A stretch of 64,000 nt of DNA from Micromonospora costi (GTDB lineage: Bacteria > Actinomycetota > Actinomycetes > Mycobacteriales > Micromonosporaceae). The notes beneath the pieces were generated by a model. The model was given only the letters and a program-made list of their open reading frames with translations. It searched no databases and was not told the DNA's origin. The stretch is taken from NCBI RefSeq assembly GCF_003626655.1, contig NZ_RBAN01000004.1, positions 682,001 to 746,000 of the forward strand, in the 5' to 3' direction. The position numbers and the translations under genes were made by a program. This document shows positions 33,150 through 40,674 of the stretch, one piece after another; position 1 is the stretch's first letter, and the number at the start of each line of letters is the position of its first letter.

Positions 33150-35747
33150 TCAGGAGAGGATCTCGACGTACCCGCCGGTGCCGTGCACGCGGATCCGTTG
33201 CCCGTCGCGGATGAGCCGGGTGGCATCGGTGACACCGACGACGGCGGGCAGGCCGTACTCCCGGGCGATCACCGCGCCGTGGGTCATGAGGCCGCCCACC
33301 TCCGTCACCAGGCCCGCGATCGCCACGAACACGGGCGACCAGCTGGGATCGGTGTAGGCGGTGACCAGGATGTCACCCGCCTCGAGATCGGCCTGGGCGA
33401 TGTCGAGGATGACGCGGGCCCTCCCCTCGACGGTTCCGGAGGAGACCGGCAGGCCGCTCAGCGCGCCGGCGGGCACGTCGTCGCGCCGGTACGTCCCGAC
33501 GACGGCCTCGCCGTCCGAGGTGAGCACTCGGGGCGGCGTGAGCGCCTGGTACGCCCGGAAGGCGTCCTTGCGCTGCTGGACGAGCTGCTCGTCCACCTGG
33601 TGGGTCCGTACGACGTCGTGGAGCTCCTGGAACGTGAGGTAGAAGATGTCCTCCTTCTCCGGGAGCACGCCGGCCTGCACGAGGCGCTCGGCCTCGTCCA
33701 GCAGGGCCTGCTTGTAGATGAAGTAGCGGCTGATGATGTCGTACTTCGGGTACTCCCGGTACCCGATGAAGGTCCGGACCCGGTCGATCATCCGCTTGGC
33801 CTCGTCGGCCTTCTGCTCCCCGTCCGGCAGGGCCCGCAAGCGCGAGAGCACCTCCTGTTCCTTCTTCTGCGCCTCCTGCCGTCCCTGCTCGAAGCGCCGC
33901 CCGGCGGCGCCCGGCTCGAAGTTCCTGATGTTGTCGAGGATCAGGGGTACGAGGGTGCTGGGGCGTTCGCGCCAGCGCGGCCTCGTGATGTCGATCTCGC
34001 CGACGCAGCGCATGCCGTACCGGTCGAGGTATGCCTCGATGGCGTCGCGCGCTTCGCTGCCGCCCGCGAGCTTCGGGAGCTCGTCGAGGAAGCCGTCTTC
34101 GTCGACGCCCTGCAGGAACGCCACCACCTCCGGGTGCGGGCGGATCACGTCGGCGACGTCGAGCAGCGCGAGGCCCATCTCCGAGGTGACGTTGTTGGGG
34201 GCGGACAGCGTGAGGGTGTCGGCCGCGTTCTTCTCGCCCAGCCACTCCCGCAGGTGGTCGTTGAGCCACCAGGTGGCGTCCATCCCCGCCATGATCGCCT
34301 GGAAGTTCAGCGGGTCACCGAGGACTCGCTTGTGCTCGACGAACGCCTCCCGCAGGAAGTCGAACAGCGCCGGTCCGGTCTTCGTACGGATGTCACGCTG
34401 CAGGGCCGCGATGGACGCCCGGCTCCGCTCGATCAGCTCGGTGACGATGGCCGGGTCGGTCTCGATCGGGGCGGGCGGCCCGCCGGCCGGCGGCGCGGCG
34501 GGCGCCGCGTCCGGGAGGGACGGGCCGACGTCGCCGCGGTCGAGGACCGTCTCCAGCGCGTCCCTGAACAGCGGATCGGATTTTCCCATGAGGTCCAGGA
34601 GACCGGCGCGGCTCGCCGGCGAGGCCAGGCGCGGGGTGACGTCGACGAACAGCCTCCCGCCGGCCTCGTGCATCGGCGCCATGGCGGTCAGCTGCCACAT
34701 GGAGACGCCCAGGGGCTTCATGGCGTCGGTCATCATCTGCTGGTGGCCGACGGAGAGGTAGACGTGGCGCTCTGCGTCGGGAGCCGCAGGGATGGGAAAC
34801 AGGGTGGTGATCGGTCGGCTCTGGACGATCTGGAAGTCGTCGTCGACGAGGCACCATTCGATGTCCTGCGGGCGGCCGAAGTGCGCCTCGATCCGCCGGC
34901 CGAGCCGCACGAGCCGTAGCACCTGCGCGTCCGTGAGGGCCGGCTGCTCCTGCCGCTGCGGGTCGATCGCCACGTCCTGCGTACCGCCAGCCGGCAGCGC
35001 CTGAACGGCACGCTGCTTGGCGGCGATCGCCCTGTCGACGATCCCGCCGTCGCGGACCGTGAAGACGTCCGGATTCACCAGGCCGGAGACCAGGGCCTCG
35101 CCGAGGCCGAAGCTGGCGTCCACGGTGGCGACCTTCCGGTTGCCCGTGACGGGGTCGGCCGTGAACAGGATGCCGGACGCGTCCGGGAACACCATCTGCT
35201 GCACGACCACGGCCATGTGCACCGTACGGTGGTCGATGCCGTTGCGCTGGCGGTAGATCACGGCGCGCTCGGTGAACAGCGACGCCCAGCACCGCCTGAC
35301 GTGCTCGAGGATCGCCGCCGGTCCCACGACGTTCAGGTACGTGTCCTGCTGGCCGGCGAACGAGGCCGTCGGCAGGTCCTCCGCCGTCGCGCTGGACCGC
35401 ACGGCGTAGGCGGCTCGCTCGCCGAGCCGGGCGAGCGCGCGGCTGATCGCCGCCGCCAGGTCGTCGGGGATGGCCGTCCCTTCGATCGTCCGGCGGATCT
35501 CCGCGCTGAGCGTGCGGACCGTCTCCCGGTCGTCCGGGGTCAGGCGCGACAGCCGGTCGAGCCGATCGTCGATCGACGGCGCTTCCGCGATGATCCGCCG
35601 GAAGGCGTCCGTCGTCACGCAGAAACCAGGCGGCACGCGTACGCCGTCGATCCGCGACAGCCCGCCCAGATGCGCGCCCTTGCCGCCGACGACAGCGACC
35701 TGCGTCTCGTCGACGTCGTGAAGATCCAGCACGTGCTGCTCGCTCAT
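33150..35747 (-). CDS. rph: Rifamycin-inactivating phosphotransferase (rifampin phosphotransferase)
   Basis: This 865-residue protein, the usual Rph length, has three domains. The N-terminal ATP-binding domain is PPDK-type (VVGGKGAHLGGLSRI, YAVRSSATAEDLPTASFAGQQ in two parts, GLGEALVSGLVNPDVFTVRD). The large middle domain accepts the drug (WQLTAMAPMHEAGGRLFVDV and beyond). The C-terminal swivelling domain carries the phospho-histidine (VTEVGGLMTHGAVIAREYG, LPAVVGVTDATRLIRDGQRI). The TEVGGLMTHG form separates it from PEP synthase, which has a TCHAA-type motif. The family phosphorylates the C21 hydroxyl of rifamycins using the beta-phosphate of ATP. ATG 35747 follows CGGAGGTG. An RAE lies about 200 bases upstream, which makes rifamycin induction likely. 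Confidence 0.92.
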   Translation of the reverse strand: MSEQHVLDLHDVDETQVAVVGGKGAHLGGLSRIDGVRVPPGFCVTTDAFRRIIAEAPSIDDRLDRLSRLTPDDRETVRTLSAEIRRTIEGTAIPDDLAAAISRALARLGERAAYAVRSSATAEDLPTASFAGQQDTYLNVVGPAAILEHVRRCWASLFTERAVIYRQRNGIDHRTVHMAVVVQQMVFPDASGILFTADPVTGNRKVATVDASFGLGEALVSGLVNPDVFTVRDGGIVDRAIAAKQRAVQALPAGGTQDVAIDPQRQEQPALTDAQVLRLVRLGRRIEAHFGRPQDIEWCLVDDDFQIVQSRPITTLFPIPAAPDAERHVYLSVGHQQMMTDAMKPLGVSMWQLTAMAPMHEAGGRLFVDVTPRLASPASRAGLLDLMGKSDPLFRDALETVLDRGDVGPSLPDAAPAAPPAGGPPAPIETDPAIVTELIERSRASIAALQRDIRTKTGPALFDFLREAFVEHKRVLGDPLNFQAIMAGMDATWWLNDHLREWLGEKNAADTLTLSAPNNVTSEMGLALLDVADVIRPHPEVVAFLQGVDEDGFLDELPKLAGGSEARDAIEAYLDRYGMRCVGEIDITRPRWRERPSTLVPLILDNIRNFEPGAAGRRFEQGRQEAQKKEQEVLSRLRALPDGEQKADEAKRMIDRVRTFIGYREYPKYDIISRYFIYKQALLDEAERLVQAGVLPEKEDIFYLTFQELHDVVRTHQVDEQLVQQRKDAFRAYQALTPPRVLTSDGEAVVGTYRRDDVPAGALSGLPVSSGTVEGRARVILDIAQADLEAGDILVTAYTDPSWSPVFVAIAGLVTEVGGLMTHGAVIAREYGLPAVVGVTDATRLIRDGQRIRVHGTGGYVEILS

Positions 35748-35949
35748 CGGAACACCTCCGAGGCAGCCGGGCTCGGTCGTACCGCACTGGCCGCTCGAAT
35801 CGCCGGCGCCTCCCGTTCTGTCGAACCGCGTGTCAAGCGAACCCTCGCCTCTGATCGCCGTCCCCCGTCCGTCGCCACCAACACACGCACGTCGTGCCCC
35901 CCATTTCCGCAGGTTGTGACCTCGGGCCGACGATTCTGCGCCACCACAC

Positions 35950-35968
35950 GGGCCTTGCCGCAAGCCCC
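35950..35968 (-). promoter_or_regulatory. Rifamycin-associated element (RAE)
   Basis: On the strand of rph this reads GGGGCTTGCGGCAAGGCCC, the 19-base inverted repeat described upstream of rifamycin-inducible resistance genes. It is exact as far as I recall the published element. A CAGAAT about 17 bases downstream could be the -10 region; that part is inference. Confidence 0.88.
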
Positions 35969-35991
35969 CGGGTGCGATATACATTAGAAGT

Positions 35992-36014
35992 GGCAAGGAG
36001 ATGATCTCCTTGCC
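35992..36014. promoter_or_regulatory. Palindrome with T-rich right flank, rph/SRPBCC gap
   Basis: GGCAAGGAGAT and ATCTCCTTGCC are perfect 11-base arms around one base, followed on the + strand by TTTCCTTTT. It could be an operator or a factor-independent terminator facing right. An AT-rich stretch GATATACATTAGA lies just left of it. The remainder of the 314-base gap 35748-36061 holds no gene. Confidence 0.5.
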
Positions 36015-36061
36015 TTTCCTTTTGCCGGCCGCCTGAAGCGAGGCCGTGGCATCATCGCGTG

Positions 36062-36472
36062 ATGAACGGGCAGTCCCGGCACCTCAGCGTGCACATCGAC
36101 CGGCCGGTGCGGCAGGTCTACGCGTTCGCCTCCGACCCCGCCAACCTGCCCCGCTGGGCGCCCGGCCTGGGCAGCTCCGTGGCGCGGCGGGACGGGAACT
36201 GGTTCGTCGAGACTCCGGACGGCCCGGTTCGGGTCACGTTCGCCCCGCACAACGAGTACGGCGTGCTCGACCACGAGGTCGTGACGCCCTCCGGCGAGAC
36301 GGTGTACGTGCCGCTGCGGGCGATCGCGGACGGCGACGGCTGCGAAGTGGTCTTCACGCTGCGCCGCTCCCCCGGGATGACCGACGCCGAGTTCGAACGG
36401 GACGTTGCGTTGGTCAACGGAGACCTTGCCCTGCTCAAGGAGATCCTCGAGGGCGCTGAACCCGAAGCCTGA
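36062..36472 (+). CDS. SRPBCC-fold (polyketide cyclase/START-like) protein
   Basis: This 136-residue protein starts HLSVHIDRPVRQVYAFASDP followed by ANLPRWAPGLGSS, the typical first strand and helix of the SRPBCC ligand-binding fold. It ends with LRRSPGMTDAEFERDVALVN and a final helix. Such proteins bind small hydrophobic ligands; the role is unknown. ATG 36062, or the GTG immediately before it, starts it. It is convergent with the CoaD-like gene. Confidence 0.78.
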   Translation: MNGQSRHLSVHIDRPVRQVYAFASDPANLPRWAPGLGSSVARRDGNWFVETPDGPVRVTFAPHNEYGVLDHEVVTPSGETVYVPLRAIADGDGCEVVFTLRRSPGMTDAEFERDVALVNGDLALLKEILEGAEPEA

Positions 36473-36539
36473 CGGGGTGACCCGCCGTGAGGAACGTCGG
36501 ACCCGGCCGGTACGAAGCCCACGGCTGCCCGACGAGGGG

Positions 36540-36980
36540 TCACCTCCCCAGCGAGCGCACCGCGGTCGACGACACCGCGGCCAGTTCGGGCTGCGCAGGC
36601 AGGAACACCGTGGGGACGCCCAGCGACTGGTTCATCGCGGCGAGCTGGTGCTCGGTCCACAGGTCGGTGGTGTTACGCACGCCGCGCACGATCACTCCTA
36701 TCCCATGGCGACGGCAGTAGGTGGAGGTCAACCCGCTCCAGGCCGCGACGGTGACGGAGGTCCACTCGACCGGCAGAACGGCACGGACAGCGGCCGCTCG
36801 CTCCTCCTCGCTCACGGACGGATGCTTGGTGCTGTTGACCGCGACGAGCACGACCACTTCGTCGAAGAGGTCGCGTGCCCGGTTCACCACATTCAGATGC
36901 CCCGGAGTGAAGGGATCGAAGGTGCCGGGGTAGACGGCTCGCACTCGTACGCGATCGCGCACGCCCTCGTCGCTGCTCAT
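36540..36980 (-). CDS. CoaD-like nucleotidyltransferase (phosphopantetheine adenylyltransferase family)
   Basis: This 146-residue protein contains the adenylyltransferase motif VYPGTFDPFTPGHLNVVNRA (TxGH), KHPSVSEEERAAAVRAVLPV, VIVRGVRNTTDLWTEHQLAA and a terminal VSSTAVRSLGR (the ISSTxVR motif). CoaD makes dephospho-CoA from 4'-phosphopantetheine and ATP. The chain stops right after the ISST motif, lacking the last 15-30 residues of ordinary CoaD. Core motifs are also more divergent than expected of a housekeeping copy. A second, specialised nucleotidyltransferase is therefore more likely than the essential CoaD. The start is ATG 36980; it stands alone. Confidence 0.7.
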   Translation of the reverse strand: MSSDEGVRDRVRVRAVYPGTFDPFTPGHLNVVNRARDLFDEVVVLVAVNSTKHPSVSEEERAAAVRAVLPVEWTSVTVAAWSGLTSTYCRRHGIGVIVRGVRNTTDLWTEHQLAAMNQSLGVPTVFLPAQPELAAVSSTAVRSLGR

Positions 36981-37169
36981 GGCCCGACTGTAGGTACCGG
37001 CGGCGAGAGCCCTGGACTCGGATGCCACGGCAGAGCCGCCGCGGCAGGGGTCGTCCGGGTGGCGGAGCCTCTTCTCCCGGAGTACGCGCTGATCCCGGTG
37101 ACGGCAACCCTTCGGCCATCCGGTCAGGGTTCTGTCGGTGACCACCTGGGCCTGCGGTGGCCGTGGCAG

Positions 37170-37198
37170 CCGGGTGGCGAGGCTTCCTCGCCACCCGG
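37170..37198 (-). terminator. Terminator hairpin after LPxTG gene
   Basis: A perfect 13-base stem (CCGGGTGGCGAGG and its complement) with a 3-base loop lies 15 bases past the stop at 37213. Confidence 0.75.
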
Positions 37199-37212
37199 AC
37201 CGCACGGTGGGG

Positions 37213-38550
37213 TCAGACCTGCCAGAGGCGCTGCCGGCGATGGCGGGCGACCAGAAGCAGCAGCGCGCCGGTGAGCAGCATGGTGAGGCCGGCCGCGATG
37301 GGCAGGCGGAGTGAGGTGCCGGTGACCGGCAGGTGTGGCTGGTAGGTGAACGTGCCGGCGTTCGCCGTGCCGGTCGGGAAGACCAGCTCGACGGTGGCCG
37401 CGCCGGCCGGGTTCGGCGGGGTCACCACCGTGATCGTGGTGCCGGCCGCGTTGACGGTGAAGCCGGTGCCGGTCACCCCGGCGAAGGTCACTCCGGTCGC
37501 TCCGGTGAACCCGGAACCCGTGATGGTCACGGTCGTACCGCCGGTGGTCGGGCCTTCGCGCGGCGTCAATCCGGTGACCTCGGCGCCGGTGCCTTCGGCG
37601 AGATAGGTGTACCCCAACGCGGGCGCCGAGCCGCCGGCCGTGCTGACCACCACCTCCGCCGGGCCCACCGTCCCCGGTGGCGTCACGGCTGACAGCGAGG
37701 TCCCGTCGGCGGCCACGACCACACCGGTGGCCGCCACGCCGTCGAACGCCACCACCGTGGCGTTCGGTACGAAGCCGGTGCCGGTGATCGTCACCGGCTG
37801 ACCGCCTGACTGCGGGCCCGACGTCGGCGAGATCACCGACGCCGTCGGCGGCGCCGCCGACGGGCTCTGGCAGGAGGCTTCCGCGAGGATCACCTGCCCG
37901 AGCGAGAACCGCACCGGGTCGGCGCCGTCGAAACCGGAGACCGAGAGCACCGCGCGCACGTTGATCGCGATGACGTTGTCCGGTGTGCCGGTGAGCTGGC
38001 GGTCGACGACGGCGTGCAGGGTGGCGTCCGTGAGACCGGTGACGGTGACGTTCGCGGTGAACTCCTGGGCCGTGTCACGGATGGTGATCTGCTGGCCGAA
38101 GACCGTGATGTCCTCGCCGGTGGCTCCGGCGCTGGTGTTGCCGGCGCGGCACTGGGCGGTCACTCCCAGCTCGGAGACGTCCAGCACCTCGACGTCGAGG
38201 ACGCTCAGCGCGAAGTCGGCGAGTTGGGACGAGGCGGCGGACGTGGTCGGCCCGCGGGTGGCGGTGACCTCCGTGACCGTGCCGGTGGCGACCACGTTCT
38301 CCGGATCGGCGAGGGTGACGTCCACCGACGTCTCATCGTCCGTACCGCCACCGGACGGTGCGGTCACGCTTCCGAAGGTGCCCTGGGCCTGGACCGACTC
38401 GTCGCCGGGGTCCCCGACCAGGTCGAGGACCACGCCCCGCGCGGCGGCGTCGCCCGGGGCCGCGAGCGCCGGCGACGCCAGCCCCAGACCGGCCGCTCCA
38501 GCCACCAGTAATCCCACCGATACCACCGACAGTCGTCGGACAGATCCCAT
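37213..38550 (-). CDS. Secreted, LPxTG-anchored protein with two IPT/TIG domains
   Basis: This 445-residue protein has a signal peptide (LSVVSVGLLVAGAAGLGLAS, cleavage after ALA). A beta-rich domain of about 200 residues follows with two cysteines. Two IPT/TIG immunoglobulin-like repeats come next, starting VISPTSGPQSGGQPVTITGT and GLTPREGPTTGGTTVTITGS. The C-terminal sorting signal is LPVTGTSLRLPIAAG with a membrane segment and RHRRQR tail. It is probably covalently linked to the wall by a sortase, with an adhesive or structural role (inference). ATG 38550 follows GGGGGAAGCG. Confidence 0.82.
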   Translation of the reverse strand: MGSVRRLSVVSVGLLVAGAAGLGLASPALAAPGDAAARGVVLDLVGDPGDESVQAQGTFGSVTAPSGGGTDDETSVDVTLADPENVVATGTVTEVTATRGPTTSAASSQLADFALSVLDVEVLDVSELGVTAQCRAGNTSAGATGEDITVFGQQITIRDTAQEFTANVTVTGLTDATLHAVVDRQLTGTPDNVIAINVRAVLSVSGFDGADPVRFSLGQVILAEASCQSPSAAPPTASVISPTSGPQSGGQPVTITGTGFVPNATVVAFDGVAATGVVVAADGTSLSAVTPPGTVGPAEVVVSTAGGSAPALGYTYLAEGTGAEVTGLTPREGPTTGGTTVTITGSGFTGATGVTFAGVTGTGFTVNAAGTTITVVTPPNPAGAATVELVFPTGTANAGTFTYQPHLPVTGTSLRLPIAAGLTMLLTGALLLLVARHRRQRLWQV

Positions 38551-38701
38551 CGCTTCCCCCGTTCGGCTCAGGCAGGTGCCGTGCGCGGACCCTGGATCCA
38601 CGCATCCACAGGGCGAAACGAGGCAGAGAGCGGCACGCTATGGCCGGACTACCGACGGCGCATGAACGGCTACTTTCAGTAACAGCTGCAGGGGTGGGCG
38701 G

Positions 38702-39148
38702 TCAGGGCCGGTCGGGTCCGCGGTAGGGCAGGGTCTGGCTGTAGACGACATTGGTGGTGGTGCTGCCGAAACCGGCGAGTTCGTCGATGAGCGCCTCCAG
38801 GTGCCCCATGGAGGTCGCGGCCACCTTCAGGGTGTAGCAGTCGTCGCCGGTCGTGCGTAGGCACTCCAGGATCTCCCGGCGCTCGCCGAGCAGGCGGTGC
38901 AGCGGTTCGTGACGGTTGCCCGGGTACTTCAACCGGACGACGGCGAGGACGGGGTAGCCGACCTTGGCCAGGTCGACCACCGCGCGATAGCCGGAGATGA
39001 CGCCCTGCGCCTCCAGTTGCCGCACCCGTTCCGTCGTGGCCGACGGGCTGAGGCTCACGCGTCGCCCCAACTCACTGAGGGAGATGCGAGCGTCCTGCTG
39101 CAACTGGTCGAGGATCGCCCAATCGACGTCGTCAAGATTCCCGGCCAT
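38702..39148 (-). CDS. Lrp/AsnC-family regulator
   Basis: This 148-residue protein has an N-terminal HTH (LDQLQQDARISLSELGRRVS, LSPSATTERVRQLEAQGVIS) and a RAM effector domain (VLAVVRLKYPGNRHEPLH, TTGDDCYTLKVAATSMGHLE). It usually responds to amino acids. The start is ATG 39148. It is divergent from the F420-type oxidoreductase at 39242 across 93 bases and is the natural candidate to control it and its deaminase partner. Confidence 0.88.
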   Translation of the reverse strand: MAGNLDDVDWAILDQLQQDARISLSELGRRVSLSPSATTERVRQLEAQGVISGYRAVVDLAKVGYPVLAVVRLKYPGNRHEPLHRLLGERREILECLRTTGDDCYTLKVAATSMGHLEALIDELAGFGSTTTNVVYSQTLPYRGPDRP

Positions 39149-39241
39149 GCCGCGATTCTACCGGGGTTTCCACGGCGAATGGCCGTAGCCACCGGGAACA
39201 CTTTGTTCCTCTGACGTAGATCACCGGGATACCCTCGGAAC

Positions 39242-40030
39242 ATGCAACTGGGCGTCAACGTACCGAACTTCGGGCCTGGCACCGATCCGGGCGTCCTGCG
39301 GGAGTGGGGACGGATCGTCGAGGGGCTCGGCTTCGACCTCCTCATGCTGTCCGACCACGTGGCCGTCACCCCGGACGTGGCGCAGCGGTATCCGGAGCCG
39401 TTCTACGAGCCGTTCACGACGCTGTCCTGGCTCGCGGGTGTCACTACCAGGCTGCGGCTGGGCACCACCGTGCTCGTGCTGCCCTACCGGCACCCGCTGC
39501 TGGTGGCACGCATGGCCACCAACCTCCAGCAGCTCAGCGACGGCCGGTTCGTGCTGGGGGTGGGGGTCGGCTGGGCACGTCAGGAGTTCGACGCCCTCGG
39601 CGTGCCGTTCACCGAGCGCGGCAGGCTGACCGACGACTACCTGTCCACCTTGCGGGAGACCATATCGGTGCCCATCTGGGTCGGCGGCAACAGCGACGCG
39701 GCGATCCGGCGCGCGGTCCGGTTCGGCGATGCCTGGCACCCTCTGCGGGTCACCCTTCCCTGGCTGCGGGCGGCCGTGGCGAAGCACGCGCTGCCGGCCC
39801 TCACGCCCCGGATCGCCCTACGGCTGACCGCACCGGTCGACGACCCGGGGCGGCTCGCGGGCGTCGGCACCATCGAGCAGGTCCTCGACGATCTCGACCA
39901 GCTCGAGCAGCTCGGCGCCGAAGCCGTCGTGCTCGACCCGTACCACGGAGATCCCGAAGACACCCGCAGACCCGACATAGCCTGGCAGGCGCTGACCGCC
40001 CTGGCCACACACCGGAGGACGCCATCGTGA
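39242..40030 (+). CDS. LLM-class F420-dependent oxidoreductase
   Basis: This 262-residue luciferase-like monooxygenase-fold protein contains GVNVPNFGPGTDPGVLREWG, LLMLSDHVAVTPD, LGTTVLVLPYRHPLLVARMA, GVGVGWARQEFDALGVPF and PIWVGGNSDAAIRRAVRFGD. It falls with actinomycete F420-dependent LLM oxidoreductases. The substrate is unknown. The stop overlaps the start of the deaminase gene by four bases (GTGA). Confidence 0.85.
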   Translation: MQLGVNVPNFGPGTDPGVLREWGRIVEGLGFDLLMLSDHVAVTPDVAQRYPEPFYEPFTTLSWLAGVTTRLRLGTTVLVLPYRHPLLVARMATNLQQLSDGRFVLGVGVGWARQEFDALGVPFTERGRLTDDYLSTLRETISVPIWVGGNSDAAIRRAVRFGDAWHPLRVTLPWLRAAVAKHALPALTPRIALRLTAPVDDPGRLAGVGTIEQVLDDLDQLEQLGAEAVVLDPYHGDPEDTRRPDIAWQALTALATHRRTPS

Positions 40031-40461
40031 TCACCACTGCCGACGAGGAACTCCTGCGGCGCGCCATCGCCATCGCGGCGCACGCCGTCACCCTGGGCGA
40101 CGCACCGTACGGCTCCCTGTTGGCCGATCCCAACGGCACGGTTCTCGTCGAAGCCCACAACACCGTCCGGCGCGACAACGACATCAGCGCCCACCCGGAA
40201 CTGAAGCTCGCCCGCTGGGCTGCGCGCGAACTCGACCCGGAGACCGCCGCACGCACCACCATGTACACGAGCTGCCAGCCGTGCGGCATGTGCACGGGAG
40301 GCATCGTCCGCTCCGGGCTCGGCCGGGTCGTCTACGCGCTGGCCACCGAGCAACTCGTCGAACTCAACCCGGCCTCCGGCGCGTGGCCTGCCGTGCCGCA
40401 GGACGGGCCGGCCCTGTTCGACGAGGCACGGGCCCCCATCGACGCCTACTACCGCTCCTGA
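40027..40461 (+). CDS. Nucleoside/tRNA-adenosine deaminase-like protein
   Basis: This 144-residue CDA-fold protein has zinc-ligand motifs HPELKLARWA (usual form HAE) and TSCQPCGMCTGGIVRSGLGR (PCxxC). It opens with ELLRRAIAIAAHAVTLGDAP and YGSLL. The HPE in place of HAE is seen in some guanine or nucleoside deaminases. The substrate is not clear. GTG 40027 overlaps the upstream oxidoreductase stop, so they are translationally coupled. Confidence 0.82.
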   Translation: MITTADEELLRRAIAIAAHAVTLGDAPYGSLLADPNGTVLVEAHNTVRRDNDISAHPELKLARWAARELDPETAARTTMYTSCQPCGMCTGGIVRSGLGRVVYALATEQLVELNPASGAWPAVPQDGPALFDEARAPIDAYYRS

Positions 40462-40503
40462 GGGACGAGGGATCGCGCGAGGCGCCGCGATCTCGGCGGA
40501 GCA

Positions 40504-40531
40504 TGTCGGATCGAGACAGCGGCGTTCGAAG
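40504..40531 (+). promoter_or_regulatory. ECF42-type promoter of the sigma operon
   Basis: TGTCGG (40504-40509), a 17-base spacer, then CGAAG (40527-40531), 33 bases before the first start codon. The same pattern occurs at 28343-28370. It is consistent with autoregulation by the sigma factor encoded downstream. Confidence 0.62.
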
Positions 40532-40563
40532 CAGGGTGACCGGTGGCCACCCGAGGACAGGAG

Positions 40564-40674
40564 ATGACGATGTCGATGGCGCGTTACCTGACGTCCATGC
40601 GCGGCGGCGCGGCCGGCCCCGGCATCGCGGCGCACTGCAACCGGACGGTCGAGCGACCGCCGTTCCCGGGTTGA
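40564..40674 (+). pseudogene. Internally deleted DGPF/YCII gene
   Basis: A 36-codon frame reads MARYLTSMRGG, the first strand of a DGPF protein. It jumps to CNRTVERPPFPG, which resembles the final strand of such proteins, and then stops. About 70-80 central residues, including the DGPF motif itself, are absent. Its TGA overlaps the sigma factor ATG (TGATG). It occupies the position of the DGPF partner normally encoded before ECF42 sigma genes, so I read it as an in-frame deletion relic that keeps translational coupling. Confidence 0.6.

Noticed and set aside
33150..35747. Calling the rph product PEP synthase or pyruvate phosphate dikinase
   Set aside because: The ATP-grasp domain is shared, but the His motif GGLMTHGAVIAREYG, the 865-residue length and the RAE all favour rifamycin phosphotransferase.
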